NCBI GenBank assembly: GCA_963760225.1
Contig: CAVXCD010000001.1
Span: 868,001 to 932,000 of the forward strand
DNA: 64,000 bases
Direction of reading: 5' to 3'
Source of the DNA: 13-2-20CM-66-19 sp963760225
GTDB taxonomy: Bacteria > Pseudomonadota > Gammaproteobacteria > Steroidobacterales > Steroidobacteraceae
Position 1 is the stretch's first letter, and each line of letters starts with the position of its first letter. A program made the translations under genes and the position numbers. Of the stretch, positions 50,361 to 58,264 are shown one piece after another. A model generated the notes under the pieces. That model made no database searches. It was not told the DNA's origin and saw only the letters and a program-made list of their open reading frames with translations.

Positions 50361-51242
50361 CTACTTCGGCGGCGGCGGGCTGCCCGCGGGTGCCGGCATG
50401 GGCATCATGGGCGCGGGCGGCGTGCTGGCCGCTGGTGCCGGTGGCTTGATGCTCACCAGCTCCACGTCGAAGACCAGCATGGAGCCGGGCGGAATCGGCG
50501 CGCCCGGCGGCACGCGCGTGTCGTAGGCGAGCTGCGGGGGTATCCACAGCTGGTACTTCGCGCCCGGCTTCATGAGCTGCAGCGCCTCGGTCCAGCCGGG
50601 AATGACGCGCCCCACTCCGAGAGTTGCGGGCTGGCCGCGCTTGTAGCTGCTGTCGAACTCCGTGCCATCGAGCAGCGCGCCGCGATAGTTGACGACCACC
50701 TCGTCGCTCGGCTTGGGCGCCGCGCCGCTGCCGGCATTCTGCACCTTGTACTGCAGTCCGCTCGCGGTCGTGACGACGTCGGGTTTCTTGCCATTCGCGG
50801 CCAGGAATTTCGCCGCGGCGCGGTGGTTGCTGTCGACCAGCGTGTCGAACGCGCCGTGCAGCAGCGTGTTGAGGTTCTCGCGATCGCTGTCGCCCATCTT
50901 CACCTTGCCGCTGAGCGCATCACTCAACCCCTGCAGTACGCGCTCAGTGCTGATGTCGGTGGCACGCACGCCGCCGTTATGCAGCTGCGTACCCATGATC
51001 ACCCCGAGGCTGTAGCTGGTGGCGCTCTTCGCGCCCGCCGCACCCGGGCTGCCGGCGGGCGTCTTGGCGGCGCCGGCGTCGGCGGGTGCCTGCTTCGCCG
51101 CGGTCGCGCCGGTGGCGGGAGCGGGTGCGCTGGAGGAGGGCGGCGGCGTCTGCGCGAGCAGCGTGCCCGCAAAGAGCGCGCCTGCGGCGGTGGCGGTGAC
51201 GATGAGGAACGTGCGGCCGCGGCGCGGCGCTGGCAATGTCAT
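50361..51242 (-). CDS. FKBP-type peptidyl-prolyl isomerase, exported
   Basis: 293 residues: a signal peptide (FLIVTATAAGALFAGTLLAQ, residues 12-31), a low-complexity Ala/Pro linker, an N-terminal FKBP dimerisation segment with SYSLGVIMGTQL near residue 75, and a C-terminal FKBP domain with VVVNYRGALLDGTEFDSSYKRGQPA (key part YRGALLDGTEFDSS) near residue 182 and GSMLVFDVELV near residue 255. Matches FkpA/Mip-type periplasmic foldases. The Pro-Met-rich tail after the domain is extra. Likely helps fold periplasmic or outer-membrane proteins. Confidence 0.93.
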   Translation of the reverse strand: MTLPAPRRGRTFLIVTATAAGALFAGTLLAQTPPPSSSAPAPATGATAAKQAPADAGAAKTPAGSPGAAGAKSATSYSLGVIMGTQLHNGGVRATDISTERVLQGLSDALSGKVKMGDSDRENLNTLLHGAFDTLVDSNHRAAAKFLAANGKKPDVVTTASGLQYKVQNAGSGAAPKPSDEVVVNYRGALLDGTEFDSSYKRGQPATLGVGRVIPGWTEALQLMKPGAKYQLWIPPQLAYDTRVPPGAPIPPGSMLVFDVELVSIKPPAPAASTPPAPMMPMPAPAGSPPPPK

Positions 51243-51372
51243 GGATGGTCCTTGAACGCATGCGGGCCGTGCACGGCACGGCTTGGGAACCGCAGGGGCT
51301 GCGCAGTTTGGCTGATCGGCACCCGGGTTGCCAGCCGTGCTGCCTGCGTTGCGTCACGCCCGCGCTTGCGCG

Positions 51373-52041
51373 TCAGGCCGGCAGCCGGAACTCCCCACCG
51401 GCGGCGAGCGCCCGCTGGTAAGCGCTGCGCGCATGGATGCGCTCGAGAAATCCGCGCACCTTCGCACCCAGCGCCATGCCCGCTCTTGAGGCCGCGGCTT
51501 CCAGCGGAAAGCTCATCTGGATGTCGGCCGCCGTGAATTCCTCGCCCGCGAACCACGGGTAACTCGCCAGCTCGCTCTCCCACCACGCGATGTGAGTCTT
51601 GAGCTGCGGATCGATGAAGCCTGTCTGTACGCGAGCCGCCAGCGATCTGACGATCGGCCGCAGCAGCGCCGGAACCGGCCCGCGTGGCAGGCGCTGGAAG
51701 ATCAGCTTCAGCAGCAGCGGCGGCATCGCCGAGCCTTCCGCGTAGTGCATCCAATAGACGTAGCGCAGCCGCGCCTCGCTGCCGGGCGCCGGGCGCAGCC
51801 GTCCGTCGCCGCGGGTGTCGAGCAGATACTCGATGATGGCGCCCGACTCGGCGATGGTGCGTGCACCGTCGGTGATCACCGGCGACTTGCCCAGCGGGTG
51901 CACGCGCCGCAGCTCCGGCGGTGCGAGCAGCGTGTGCGGATCGCGCTGGTATTTCACCAACTGGTACTCGCAACCGAGCTCTTCGAGCAGCCACAGCACC
52001 CGCTGCGAGCGCGAGTTGTTCAGGTGGTGGACGACGATCAG
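51373..52041 (-). CDS. Glutathione S-transferase family protein (probable CTG start)
   Basis: 222 residues with a thioredoxin-fold N-terminal domain (IVVHHLNNSRSQRVLWLLEELG at residues 2-23; SRSQR holds the substrate-binding Ser) and the ESGAIIEYLL motif near residue 67, then a C-terminal helical domain with EFTAADIQMSFPLEA near residue 170. No ATG, GTG or TTG occurs at the conserved N-terminus; CTG 52041 is preceded by GGGAG at 5-6 bases and is the best start. ATG-starting versions would run through the upstream DUF2007 gene. Substrate unknown. Confidence 0.87.
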   Translation of the reverse strand: MIVVHHLNNSRSQRVLWLLEELGCEYQLVKYQRDPHTLLAPPELRRVHPLGKSPVITDGARTIAESGAIIEYLLDTRGDGRLRPAPGSEARLRYVYWMHYAEGSAMPPLLLKLIFQRLPRGPVPALLRPIVRSLAARVQTGFIDPQLKTHIAWWESELASYPWFAGEEFTAADIQMSFPLEAAASRAGMALGAKVRGFLERIHARSAYQRALAAGGEFRLPA

Positions 52042-52057
52042 CGGCGGCTCCCGACGC

Positions 52058-52321
52058 TCAGCGCTCGGGGTCGGCCGGCACCGCAGCGCCTGCCAGACGC
52101 CCGAGCTCTTCGTCGCTGAACTGGCGCTGCGCCAGCGAATGCCGCGCCCGCAACAGCTGCGTCGCCTCGACATAGATCCGCGACGGCGCGGCCTGCCCGA
52201 GCACGCCGGCATCGGACATGACACGCACGGTCATGCCCTCGGCGGCGAGGATGCCGGCCAGCAACTGCGCGGTGGGCAGGTCCGGCAAGGTGGTGAGCAG
52301 GCGCCATTGTGAGCCGGGCAT
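52058..52321 (-). CDS. DUF2007 domain protein
   Basis: 87 residues with one DUF2007 domain (putative signal-transducing domain, beta-alpha-beta): WRLLTTLPDLPTAQLLAGILAAEGM and VRVMSDAG followed by SRIYVEATQLLRARHSL. Length and sequence are typical; function unknown. The stop lies 16 bases before the GST start. It diverges from the ABC ATPase gene with only 21 bases between start codons. Confidence 0.85.
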   Translation of the reverse strand: MPGSQWRLLTTLPDLPTAQLLAGILAAEGMTVRVMSDAGVLGQAAPSRIYVEATQLLRARHSLAQRQFSDEELGRLAGAAVPADPER

Positions 52322-52342
52322 GGTGCGTTACAGTGTCGCGCC

Positions 52343-53035
52343 GTGCTCACCATCAGGCAACTGTCGCGCAGCTTCGCCGAGGGCGGCCGCGTGCATCGTG
52401 TGCTCGCCGGGGTGGAGGCGCGGGTCGGTGCCGGGGAGACGGTGGCCATCATGGGGCGCAGCGGCTCGGGCAAGTCGACGCTGCTCAACCTCATCAGCGG
52501 CATCGACCGCCCCGACAGCGGCAGCGTGCACGTCGACGGCCTGGAGGTGAGCGCGCTCGGCGAGCCCGCGCGCACGCTGTTTCGCCGCGCGCACGTCGGC
52601 TTCGTCTACCAGTTCTTCAACCTCATCCCGACGCTCGACGCGGCGGAGAACGTGCGCCTGGTGCTCGAGCTCAATGGTGTGCGCGGCGCGGCGGCGCGCG
52701 CCCGCAGCCTCGCCGCGCTCGCGGCCGTCGGTCTCGCCGCGCGTGCCACGAGCGCGGTCGAGGATCTCTCCGGGGGCGAACAGCAACGCGTCGCCATCGC
52801 GCGCGCGCTGGTGCACGAGCCGCGCCTGCTGCTGGCGGACGAGCCGACCGGCAACCTCGATGAGGAGACTGCGCGCGAGGTGCTGCCGCTGTTGCTGTCG
52901 CTGGCCCGCGCACGCGCGGCGACGCTGCTCATCGTGACCCACGATGCGGCCCTCGCGCAGCGGGCTGACCGGGTTCTGGAGCTGCGTGAGGGCCGGCTGC
53001 ACGAGCGGCCCGCGCCGCGCAGCGAAAGCGCATGA
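52343..53035 (+). CDS. ABC transporter ATP-binding protein, LolD/MacB type
   Basis: 230 residues with Walker A GRSGSGKST (residues 39-47), Q-loop in FVYQFFNLIPTLDA, signature LSGGEQQRVAIARAL near residue 142 and Walker B LLLADEPTGNLD near residue 164. The GNLDEETAREV D-loop is typical of LolD/MacB/FtsE-like ATPases that power type VII mechanotransmission exporters. GTG 52343 is the start. It overlaps the permease by four bases (ATGA). Confidence 0.93.
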   Translation: MLTIRQLSRSFAEGGRVHRVLAGVEARVGAGETVAIMGRSGSGKSTLLNLISGIDRPDSGSVHVDGLEVSALGEPARTLFRRAHVGFVYQFFNLIPTLDAAENVRLVLELNGVRGAAARARSLAALAAVGLAARATSAVEDLSGGEQQRVAIARALVHEPRLLLADEPTGNLDEETAREVLPLLLSLARARAATLLIVTHDAALAQRADRVLELREGRLHERPAPRSESA

Positions 53036-55581
53036 GAACACTGCCCACGGCGAGCCTGCGACACCTGCTGCGGCACCCGGCGCAACTGGCACTGGCACTG
53101 GTGGGGCTCACGCTCGGCGTCGCCACCATCGTCGCTGTCGACGTCGCCACGGCGAGCGCGCGGCGGGCCTTCGAGCTGTCGCTGCAGGCCGTGAACGGCG
53201 CCGCGACCCACGAGATCAGCGGCGGCCCCGGCGGCATCGACGAGCAGCTGTACGTGGCGCTGCGCACGCGGCCGCCCGCAGCGGACGGCTCGGCGGTGCG
53301 GCTCGCCCCGGTGGTGCAGGGGTATGTCACGGTGGGCGAGCGCGTCATGCAGCTCGCCGGCATCGATCCGTTCGCGAGCGCCGCGCTCGCTGCGGGTAGC
53401 GCCGGCGGCGCGCCGGCGCTCGGGCTGCAGGAGGTTGCCGCGGCGCGCGCCTGGTTCACCCAGCCCGGCGCGGTGATCCTCGCTGCCTCGACCGCGCGCG
53501 AGCTCGGCATTGGGGCCGACGGCCGCTTCACGCTCAGCGTCGGCGGGGTGCCGCACGCGGCCGTAGTCATTACACGACTCACCGATGCGGGTCCTGGCTT
53601 CGCCGGGCTCATCCTCACCGATATCGCGCAGGCGCAGGAATGGCTCGGCACCTCTGCGCGGCTGTCGCGCATCGACCTGGCGGTGCCAGCCGATCCCGCG
53701 GGCACGGCGTTCCTCGCACACCTCGCAGCGACTCTGCCCCGCGAGCTCGCGCTGCACACCACGCGCGCCACGGCGCGTGAGACCTTCGCGATGACGGACG
53801 CCTTCACCACCAATCTGCGCGCCATGAGCCTGCTCGCGCTGCTGGTGGGTACGCTGCTGATCTACGGGGCGGTGAGCTTTGCCGTGCTGCAGCGTCGCCG
53901 CATCATCGGCGTGCTGCGGGCGCTCGGGGCCACGCGCGCCGAGGTGCTCGGCATCGTGCTCGGCGAAGCGGCGGTGCTCGGTGTCGCCGGCGCCGCCGGC
54001 GGAGTGCTGCTGGGGGTCGTGATCGCTCATGCGCTGGTCGGACTCGTCTCGCAGACCATCAACGATCTTTATTTCGTGGTCGCGGTGCAGGCGGTCACCG
54101 TGCCCTGGAGCACGCTGCTGCTGGCCGGCGGTGTCGGCTTGGGCACCGCGCTCGCCGCCGCGCTGTTGCCGGCGCTGGAAGTGGCCAGGAGCGTTCCGCA
54201 GCTCGGACTCAAGCGTGCGGTGCTCGAGCGGCGCGCGCAGCGCCTGGCGGGTCGCCTGGCGCTGCTCAGCGTGTTGCTCACCCTCGCCGCCGGCGCGACC
54301 ATCCTCGCCTCGCAACGCAGCCTGCTCGCCGGGTTTGCGGCGCTCTTCATGCTGCTGCTGGGCGTCGCGGCGCTCACGCCGGGCGCACTGCGCTTCGCTG
54401 CCGTCGCGGCGGCGCGTGCTGCGGCATGGTTCAGCCCGGTGGCGCGCCTGGCCTGCGCCGACGTGGCCGCATCGCTCAGCCGTACCGGTGTCGCCATCGC
54501 CGCTCTCGGCATGGCGCTCACCGCGATGATCGGCGTCGCCATCATGGTGGAGAGCTTCCGCGAGTCGCTGCGCACCTGGCTGACGCAGACCATGCGCGCC
54601 GACGTTTACGTGAGCGCTCCGGGTGTCAGCGAGAGCCTGGAACGGCGGCTCGACCCGCAGGTGATGCGCACGCTGCTGGCGGTTCCGGGCGTCCGTGCGC
54701 ACAGCGAGGGGCGACGCGTCACGGTGGACTCCCCGTCTGGACCTGTGGATGTGAACGCGGTCAGTCTCGCGCCGGCGAGCTACGCCGGCTTCAGGCTGAC
54801 TGCCGGCGTCGCCGCGCAGGCCTGGCCGCAGTTTCGCTCCGGGGCGGTGCTGATCTCCGAGCCGCTCGCCTGGCGGCTGTCGCTCGCGCCCGGCAGCGAG
54901 CTCACGCTCACGACGCCCTCCGGGCCGCACGCCTTCACGGTGGCGGCCGTCTACCGCGAATACGGCAATGACCGCGGCGAGGTGTTGATCGATCTCGCGC
55001 ACTACCGCACCTGGTGGCACGACGCCGCCGTGGCGGCGCTCGGGCTGTACCTGGCCCCGGGCGTCAGCGCGCCAGAGGCGGTGCGTGCGCTGCGGGCCGC
55101 CGCCGGCGGGCGCCAGGCGCTGCTCATCCGCTCCAACGCTGACATCCGCGCGCTGTCGATGGGTATTTTCGAGCGGACCTTTCTCATCACCCGGGTGCTG
55201 TACTGGCTGGCGGCGGGAGTCGCGGCCGTGGGGCTGGTGAGCGCGCTGCTCGCCTGGGAGCTCGAGCGGCTGGGCGAGCTGGCGCTGCTGCGCGCGCTCG
55301 GCCTGACCCCGGTGGCGGCGGCGCTGCTGGTGCTGGCGCAGACCGCGTTCATGGGGGTCGCGGCGTTTCTCGCGGCACTACCGGCAGGTCTGCTCACCGC
55401 GCTCACGCTCATCGACGTCATCAACCGCCGCGCCTTCGGCTGGCAGATCGATCTGCACCTCGAGGCGGCGCAGTTCGCTAACGCGCTGTGGCTCGCACTC
55501 GCCGCGGCGGCCGCCGCGGCGCTGTACCCGGCGTGGCGCAGTGCGCGCATGCCTCTGGTGGGCGGTCTGCGGGAAGAATGA
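53032..55581 (+). CDS. FtsX-like ABC permease
   Basis: 849 residues with an N-terminal membrane helix (about residues 18-40), a periplasmic MacB-like region, and two groups of membrane helices (about 265-430 and 710-845) of the FtsX/YbbP type. The first FtsX block contains YGAVSFAVLQRRRIIGVLRALGATRAEV (key part RRRIIGVLRALGA); the second has ELERLGELALLRALGLTPV. The ABC partner is the gene just upstream. The full trio ABC ATPase-FtsX-AttH is a known gene set of unknown export role, possibly lipid or lipoprotein handling. Confidence 0.9.
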   Translation: MRTLPTASLRHLLRHPAQLALALVGLTLGVATIVAVDVATASARRAFELSLQAVNGAATHEISGGPGGIDEQLYVALRTRPPAADGSAVRLAPVVQGYVTVGERVMQLAGIDPFASAALAAGSAGGAPALGLQEVAAARAWFTQPGAVILAASTARELGIGADGRFTLSVGGVPHAAVVITRLTDAGPGFAGLILTDIAQAQEWLGTSARLSRIDLAVPADPAGTAFLAHLAATLPRELALHTTRATARETFAMTDAFTTNLRAMSLLALLVGTLLIYGAVSFAVLQRRRIIGVLRALGATRAEVLGIVLGEAAVLGVAGAAGGVLLGVVIAHALVGLVSQTINDLYFVVAVQAVTVPWSTLLLAGGVGLGTALAAALLPALEVARSVPQLGLKRAVLERRAQRLAGRLALLSVLLTLAAGATILASQRSLLAGFAALFMLLLGVAALTPGALRFAAVAAARAAAWFSPVARLACADVAASLSRTGVAIAALGMALTAMIGVAIMVESFRESLRTWLTQTMRADVYVSAPGVSESLERRLDPQVMRTLLAVPGVRAHSEGRRVTVDSPSGPVDVNAVSLAPASYAGFRLTAGVAAQAWPQFRSGAVLISEPLAWRLSLAPGSELTLTTPSGPHAFTVAAVYREYGNDRGEVLIDLAHYRTWWHDAAVAALGLYLAPGVSAPEAVRALRAAAGGRQALLIRSNADIRALSMGIFERTFLITRVLYWLAAGVAAVGLVSALLAWELERLGELALLRALGLTPVAAALLVLAQTAFMGVAAFLAALPAGLLTALTLIDVINRRAFGWQIDLHLEAAQFANALWLALAAAAAAALYPAWRSARMPLVGGLREE

Positions 55582-56741
55582 TGCCGCGACTGTCCGCCAC
55601 CTTGAGCGCGTTCGCCGTGATGCTGCCTGTCGCCGTGGCGCTCGCCGCTCTTGCGGCGGCGGCGGGCGCCGCACCTGGCGCGCTGCCCGGAATTCTCCCC
55701 GGCGGCCCGGCTGCCGCCGGCTTTGCACAGGCGCTGCAGGTGCGGCCGTTCGTCTTTCCCCGCGACCACGGACCGCACGACGAGTTTCGCCAGGAGTGGT
55801 GGTACTGCACCGGCAACCTCGATGCCGCGGGCGGTGAGCGTTTCGGATTCGAGCTCACGTTCTTCCGCTTTGCGCTGCAGCCGGCGCAGGCCCCGAGCGG
55901 GGCCGCGGCCGGCGCCGCCGGGTCCGCCTGGCGCTCGCGCGAGATCTACATGGCGCACTTCGCGGTTACCGATGTTGCAGGCCGGCGCTTCCGCTTCGCG
56001 CAGAAGCTGTCGCGCGCGGCGCTGGGGCTCGCCGGCGCACGCGCCGCGCCGCTCGAGGTCTGGATCGACGACTGGACGCTCGCCGGCGATGCGACGGCCT
56101 GGCACCTGCACGCGGCGCAGCCCGGCTACCAGATCGAGCTCACCCTCGAGCCGCAGGGACCGCCGGTGTTGAATGGCGAGGCCGGGCTGTCGACCAAGGC
56201 CGACGAGCCCAACGCCGCAAGCTACTACTACTCGATTCCGCGCCTTCGGGTGAGCGGCCGCCTGAGCCGCGACGGACAGGCGCGCGACGTGCAGGGATTG
56301 GCGTGGGTCGATCATGAATGGGGCAGCGGCGGCCTGGGAGCCGGTGAGTCCGGCTGGGACTGGTTCTCGCTGCAGCTGGCCGACGGCAGCGCGCTCATGT
56401 TCTATGCGTTGCGCGACCGTGGCGGTGGGCGCGATCCGCACAGTGCCGGCACCTGGATCGGCCCGGACGGCGAGGTGCGCGCGCTACCCGGCAGCGCGGT
56501 CGGCATCGAGGTGAGCGGCGAATGGCGCAACGCCGAGGGCGCGCGCTACCCGGCCGGCTGGCGCATTCGCGTGCCGTGCCTGCAGCTTGACCTCACCGTG
56601 CGCCCGGTGCTCGCCGACCAGGAGCTGGCGACGACGCCGCGCTACTGGGAAGGGGCGGTGGACGCGCGCGGGCAGCGCGCCGGGCGCGAGCTCGCCGGCC
56701 GCGGCTATGTCGAGTTGGTCGGTTACGCTCGCGAACGCTGA
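55578..56741 (+). CDS. AttH/CrtC-like exported lipocalin-fold protein
   Basis: 387 residues starting ATG 55578 (overlaps the permease stop). A signal peptide (residues 5-32, rich in Ala/Leu) is followed by a two-domain lipocalin-like CrtC/AttH fold: FPRDHGPHDEFRQEWWYCTGNL near residue 57, IYMAHFAVTDVAG near residue 126, a YYYSIPRLRVSGRL segment near residue 215 and GLAWVDHEWGSGG near residue 240. The paired motifs WWYxTGxL and WxDHExG are the family marks; carotenoid 1,2-hydratase belongs to the same fold, but AttH-type proteins are associated with lipid or LPS export. Works probably with the upstream ABC genes. Confidence 0.88.
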   Translation: MMPRLSATLSAFAVMLPVAVALAALAAAAGAAPGALPGILPGGPAAAGFAQALQVRPFVFPRDHGPHDEFRQEWWYCTGNLDAAGGERFGFELTFFRFALQPAQAPSGAAAGAAGSAWRSREIYMAHFAVTDVAGRRFRFAQKLSRAALGLAGARAAPLEVWIDDWTLAGDATAWHLHAAQPGYQIELTLEPQGPPVLNGEAGLSTKADEPNAASYYYSIPRLRVSGRLSRDGQARDVQGLAWVDHEWGSGGLGAGESGWDWFSLQLADGSALMFYALRDRGGGRDPHSAGTWIGPDGEVRALPGSAVGIEVSGEWRNAEGARYPAGWRIRVPCLQLDLTVRPVLADQELATTPRYWEGAVDARGQRAGRELAGRGYVELVGYARER

Positions 56742-56855
56742 CCTGAGCGCGCCGCGCTGCGGAACGCCGACGCTGTGCTGCCACTGGCGCGGGGCGGTGA
56801 GTTGTCAGATGATGCCCGCCCCTGGCCCCCTTGACTTCGTAACGGAGAGACCCAC

Positions 56856-57398
56856 ATGCGACGCTCACCCGTGGCCGCTGCGGCCGCGCTCCTGTGCACG
56901 ATCCCGGTCTTCGCCGCGCTGCCCGACGGCGCGCGCGCGCCCGACATCAACACGCAGGCAACGCTCGCCGGCAAAGAGTTTCAGTTCTCGCTCGGCGAGG
57001 CGCTGAAGAAGGGGCCGGTGGTGTTGTATTTCTATCCGGCGGCCTTCACCCCGGGCTGCACGGTCGAAGCGCACGAGTTCGCCGAGGCGACTGACAGGTT
57101 CCGCGAGCTCGGTGCCACCGTCATCGGCGTCTCGCACGACCCGATCGACAAGCTCGACAAGTTCTCGGTGAGCGAGTGCCGCAACAAGTTCGCCGTGGCC
57201 TCCGATGCCGACGGCAGCATCATGAAGGCGTACGACGCGGTGCTGCCCACCCACCCGGAATATGCCAACCGCACCTCCTATGTGATCGCGCCGACCGGAG
57301 TGATCATCTACTCCTACACCGCCATGAAACCCGACGAGCACGTGGAGAACACCATGGCGGCGGTGAAGAAGTGGCAGGACGAGCACAAGAAGAGCTGA
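56856..57398 (+). CDS. Exported peroxiredoxin (AhpC/TSA, BCP-like)
   Basis: 180 residues with a signal peptide (RSPVAAAAALLCTIPVFA, residues 3-20) and a thioredoxin-fold peroxiredoxin domain. The peroxidatic Cys is in FTPGCTVEAHEF (Cys68) with the Pro and Thr of TPGCT conserved; a second Cys in SVSECRNKF (Cys108) may resolve it. Reduces peroxides, here in the periplasm. ATG 56856 follows GGAGAG. Closest group looks like BCP/PrxQ, though the resolving Cys spacing is longer than the usual CxxxxC of PrxQ, so a 1-Cys mechanism is possible. Confidence 0.9.
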   Translation: MRRSPVAAAAALLCTIPVFAALPDGARAPDINTQATLAGKEFQFSLGEALKKGPVVLYFYPAAFTPGCTVEAHEFAEATDRFRELGATVIGVSHDPIDKLDKFSVSECRNKFAVASDADGSIMKAYDAVLPTHPEYANRTSYVIAPTGVIIYSYTAMKPDEHVENTMAAVKKWQDEHKKS

Positions 57399-57573
57399 CG
57401 GCGGCCGTAGCGGCCCGCTCGCGTATTGCGGCAGGGAAGCGACCAGATTAAGTAACAACGGCGGCACTTTACTGTCCGTTCGGCTGCGGTGTTTGCCGAC
57501 TAAAACGTTGGGGAAGCGCCGCGCCCGGGAGTAAACTCACCGCCACACGGTGTGGACCGTGAGGGAGACGCAC

Positions 57574-58206
57574 ATGCAAAGGAAGCTTTGGATTGCGGGT
57601 GCTGTGGCACTGGCGGCGCTGCCGGCCGCGAGCTTCGCGGGCACCACGCTGCTCAATGAGAATTTCGACGAGCTCACGCCGATGCTGACCGCAACGTCAG
57701 TGGGTCCATTTTCCGCCATCGACGGCACCAACGTGGACATCGTGGGCGGCGGCCTGTTTGGTTCGCTGTGCGTCGCACCGGAGTCGGGCAACTGCATCGA
57801 CCTCGACGGCAGCAACGGCAACCCGCAGGGCATCCTGCGCTCCAACACCGCCTTTTCGCTGGTGCCGGGCGTCAATTACTACCTGAGCTTCGATCTGATC
57901 GGCTCGCAGCGCGGTAACACCACCTCGGCGACGGTGACGTTCGGCTCCTACGACAAGGTGTTCACCCTCACCTCGGGCGACCTCGCGAGCGGGATCGTGT
58001 CGGATCAGCTGATCACGGTGAGCGCGCCAACCAGCGCCTATCTCACCTTCACCAGCAATACGCCCGGCAATGTCGGCACGCTGCTCGACAACGTGCTGCT
58101 CACCAGCTCTGCGCCTTCGACTGGTGTGCCTGAGCCCGCCACGCTCGGGCTGCTTGGACTCGGATTTGCCGGCCTCGGCTTAGCGCGGCGCAGGCGCACT
58201 GGCTAG
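57574..58206 (+). CDS. PEP-CTERM sorting-signal protein
   Basis: 210 residues, with a signal peptide (RKLWIAGAVALAALPAASFA, residues 3-22), a beta-rich, Thr/Ser-rich body of carbohydrate-binding-like type, and a C-terminal PEP-CTERM anchor: VPEPATLGLLGLGFAGLG followed by ARRRRTG. PEP-CTERM proteins are processed by exosortase (EpsH/XrtA) and often retained with exopolysaccharide. No exosortase is in the window. ATG 57574 is preceded by GGGAG. The gene has its own downstream terminator at 58235. Confidence 0.93.
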   Translation: MQRKLWIAGAVALAALPAASFAGTTLLNENFDELTPMLTATSVGPFSAIDGTNVDIVGGGLFGSLCVAPESGNCIDLDGSNGNPQGILRSNTAFSLVPGVNYYLSFDLIGSQRGNTTSATVTFGSYDKVFTLTSGDLASGIVSDQLITVSAPTSAYLTFTSNTPGNVGTLLDNVLLTSSAPSTGVPEPATLGLLGLGFAGLGLARRRRTG

Positions 58207-58234
58207 CCTCACCGGCACTTGGCACTGCTGCAGG

Positions 58235-58264
58235 ACGCCCGCGACCACGCGGGCGTTTTGTTTT
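58235..58264. terminator. Rho-independent terminator after the PEP-CTERM gene
   Basis: 9-bp stem ACGCCCGCG/CGCGGGCGT (58235-58243 with 58248-58256), 4-base loop, followed by TTTGTTTTC. The end coincides with the stop of the convergent Lhr gene, so it could serve both. Confidence 0.85.
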
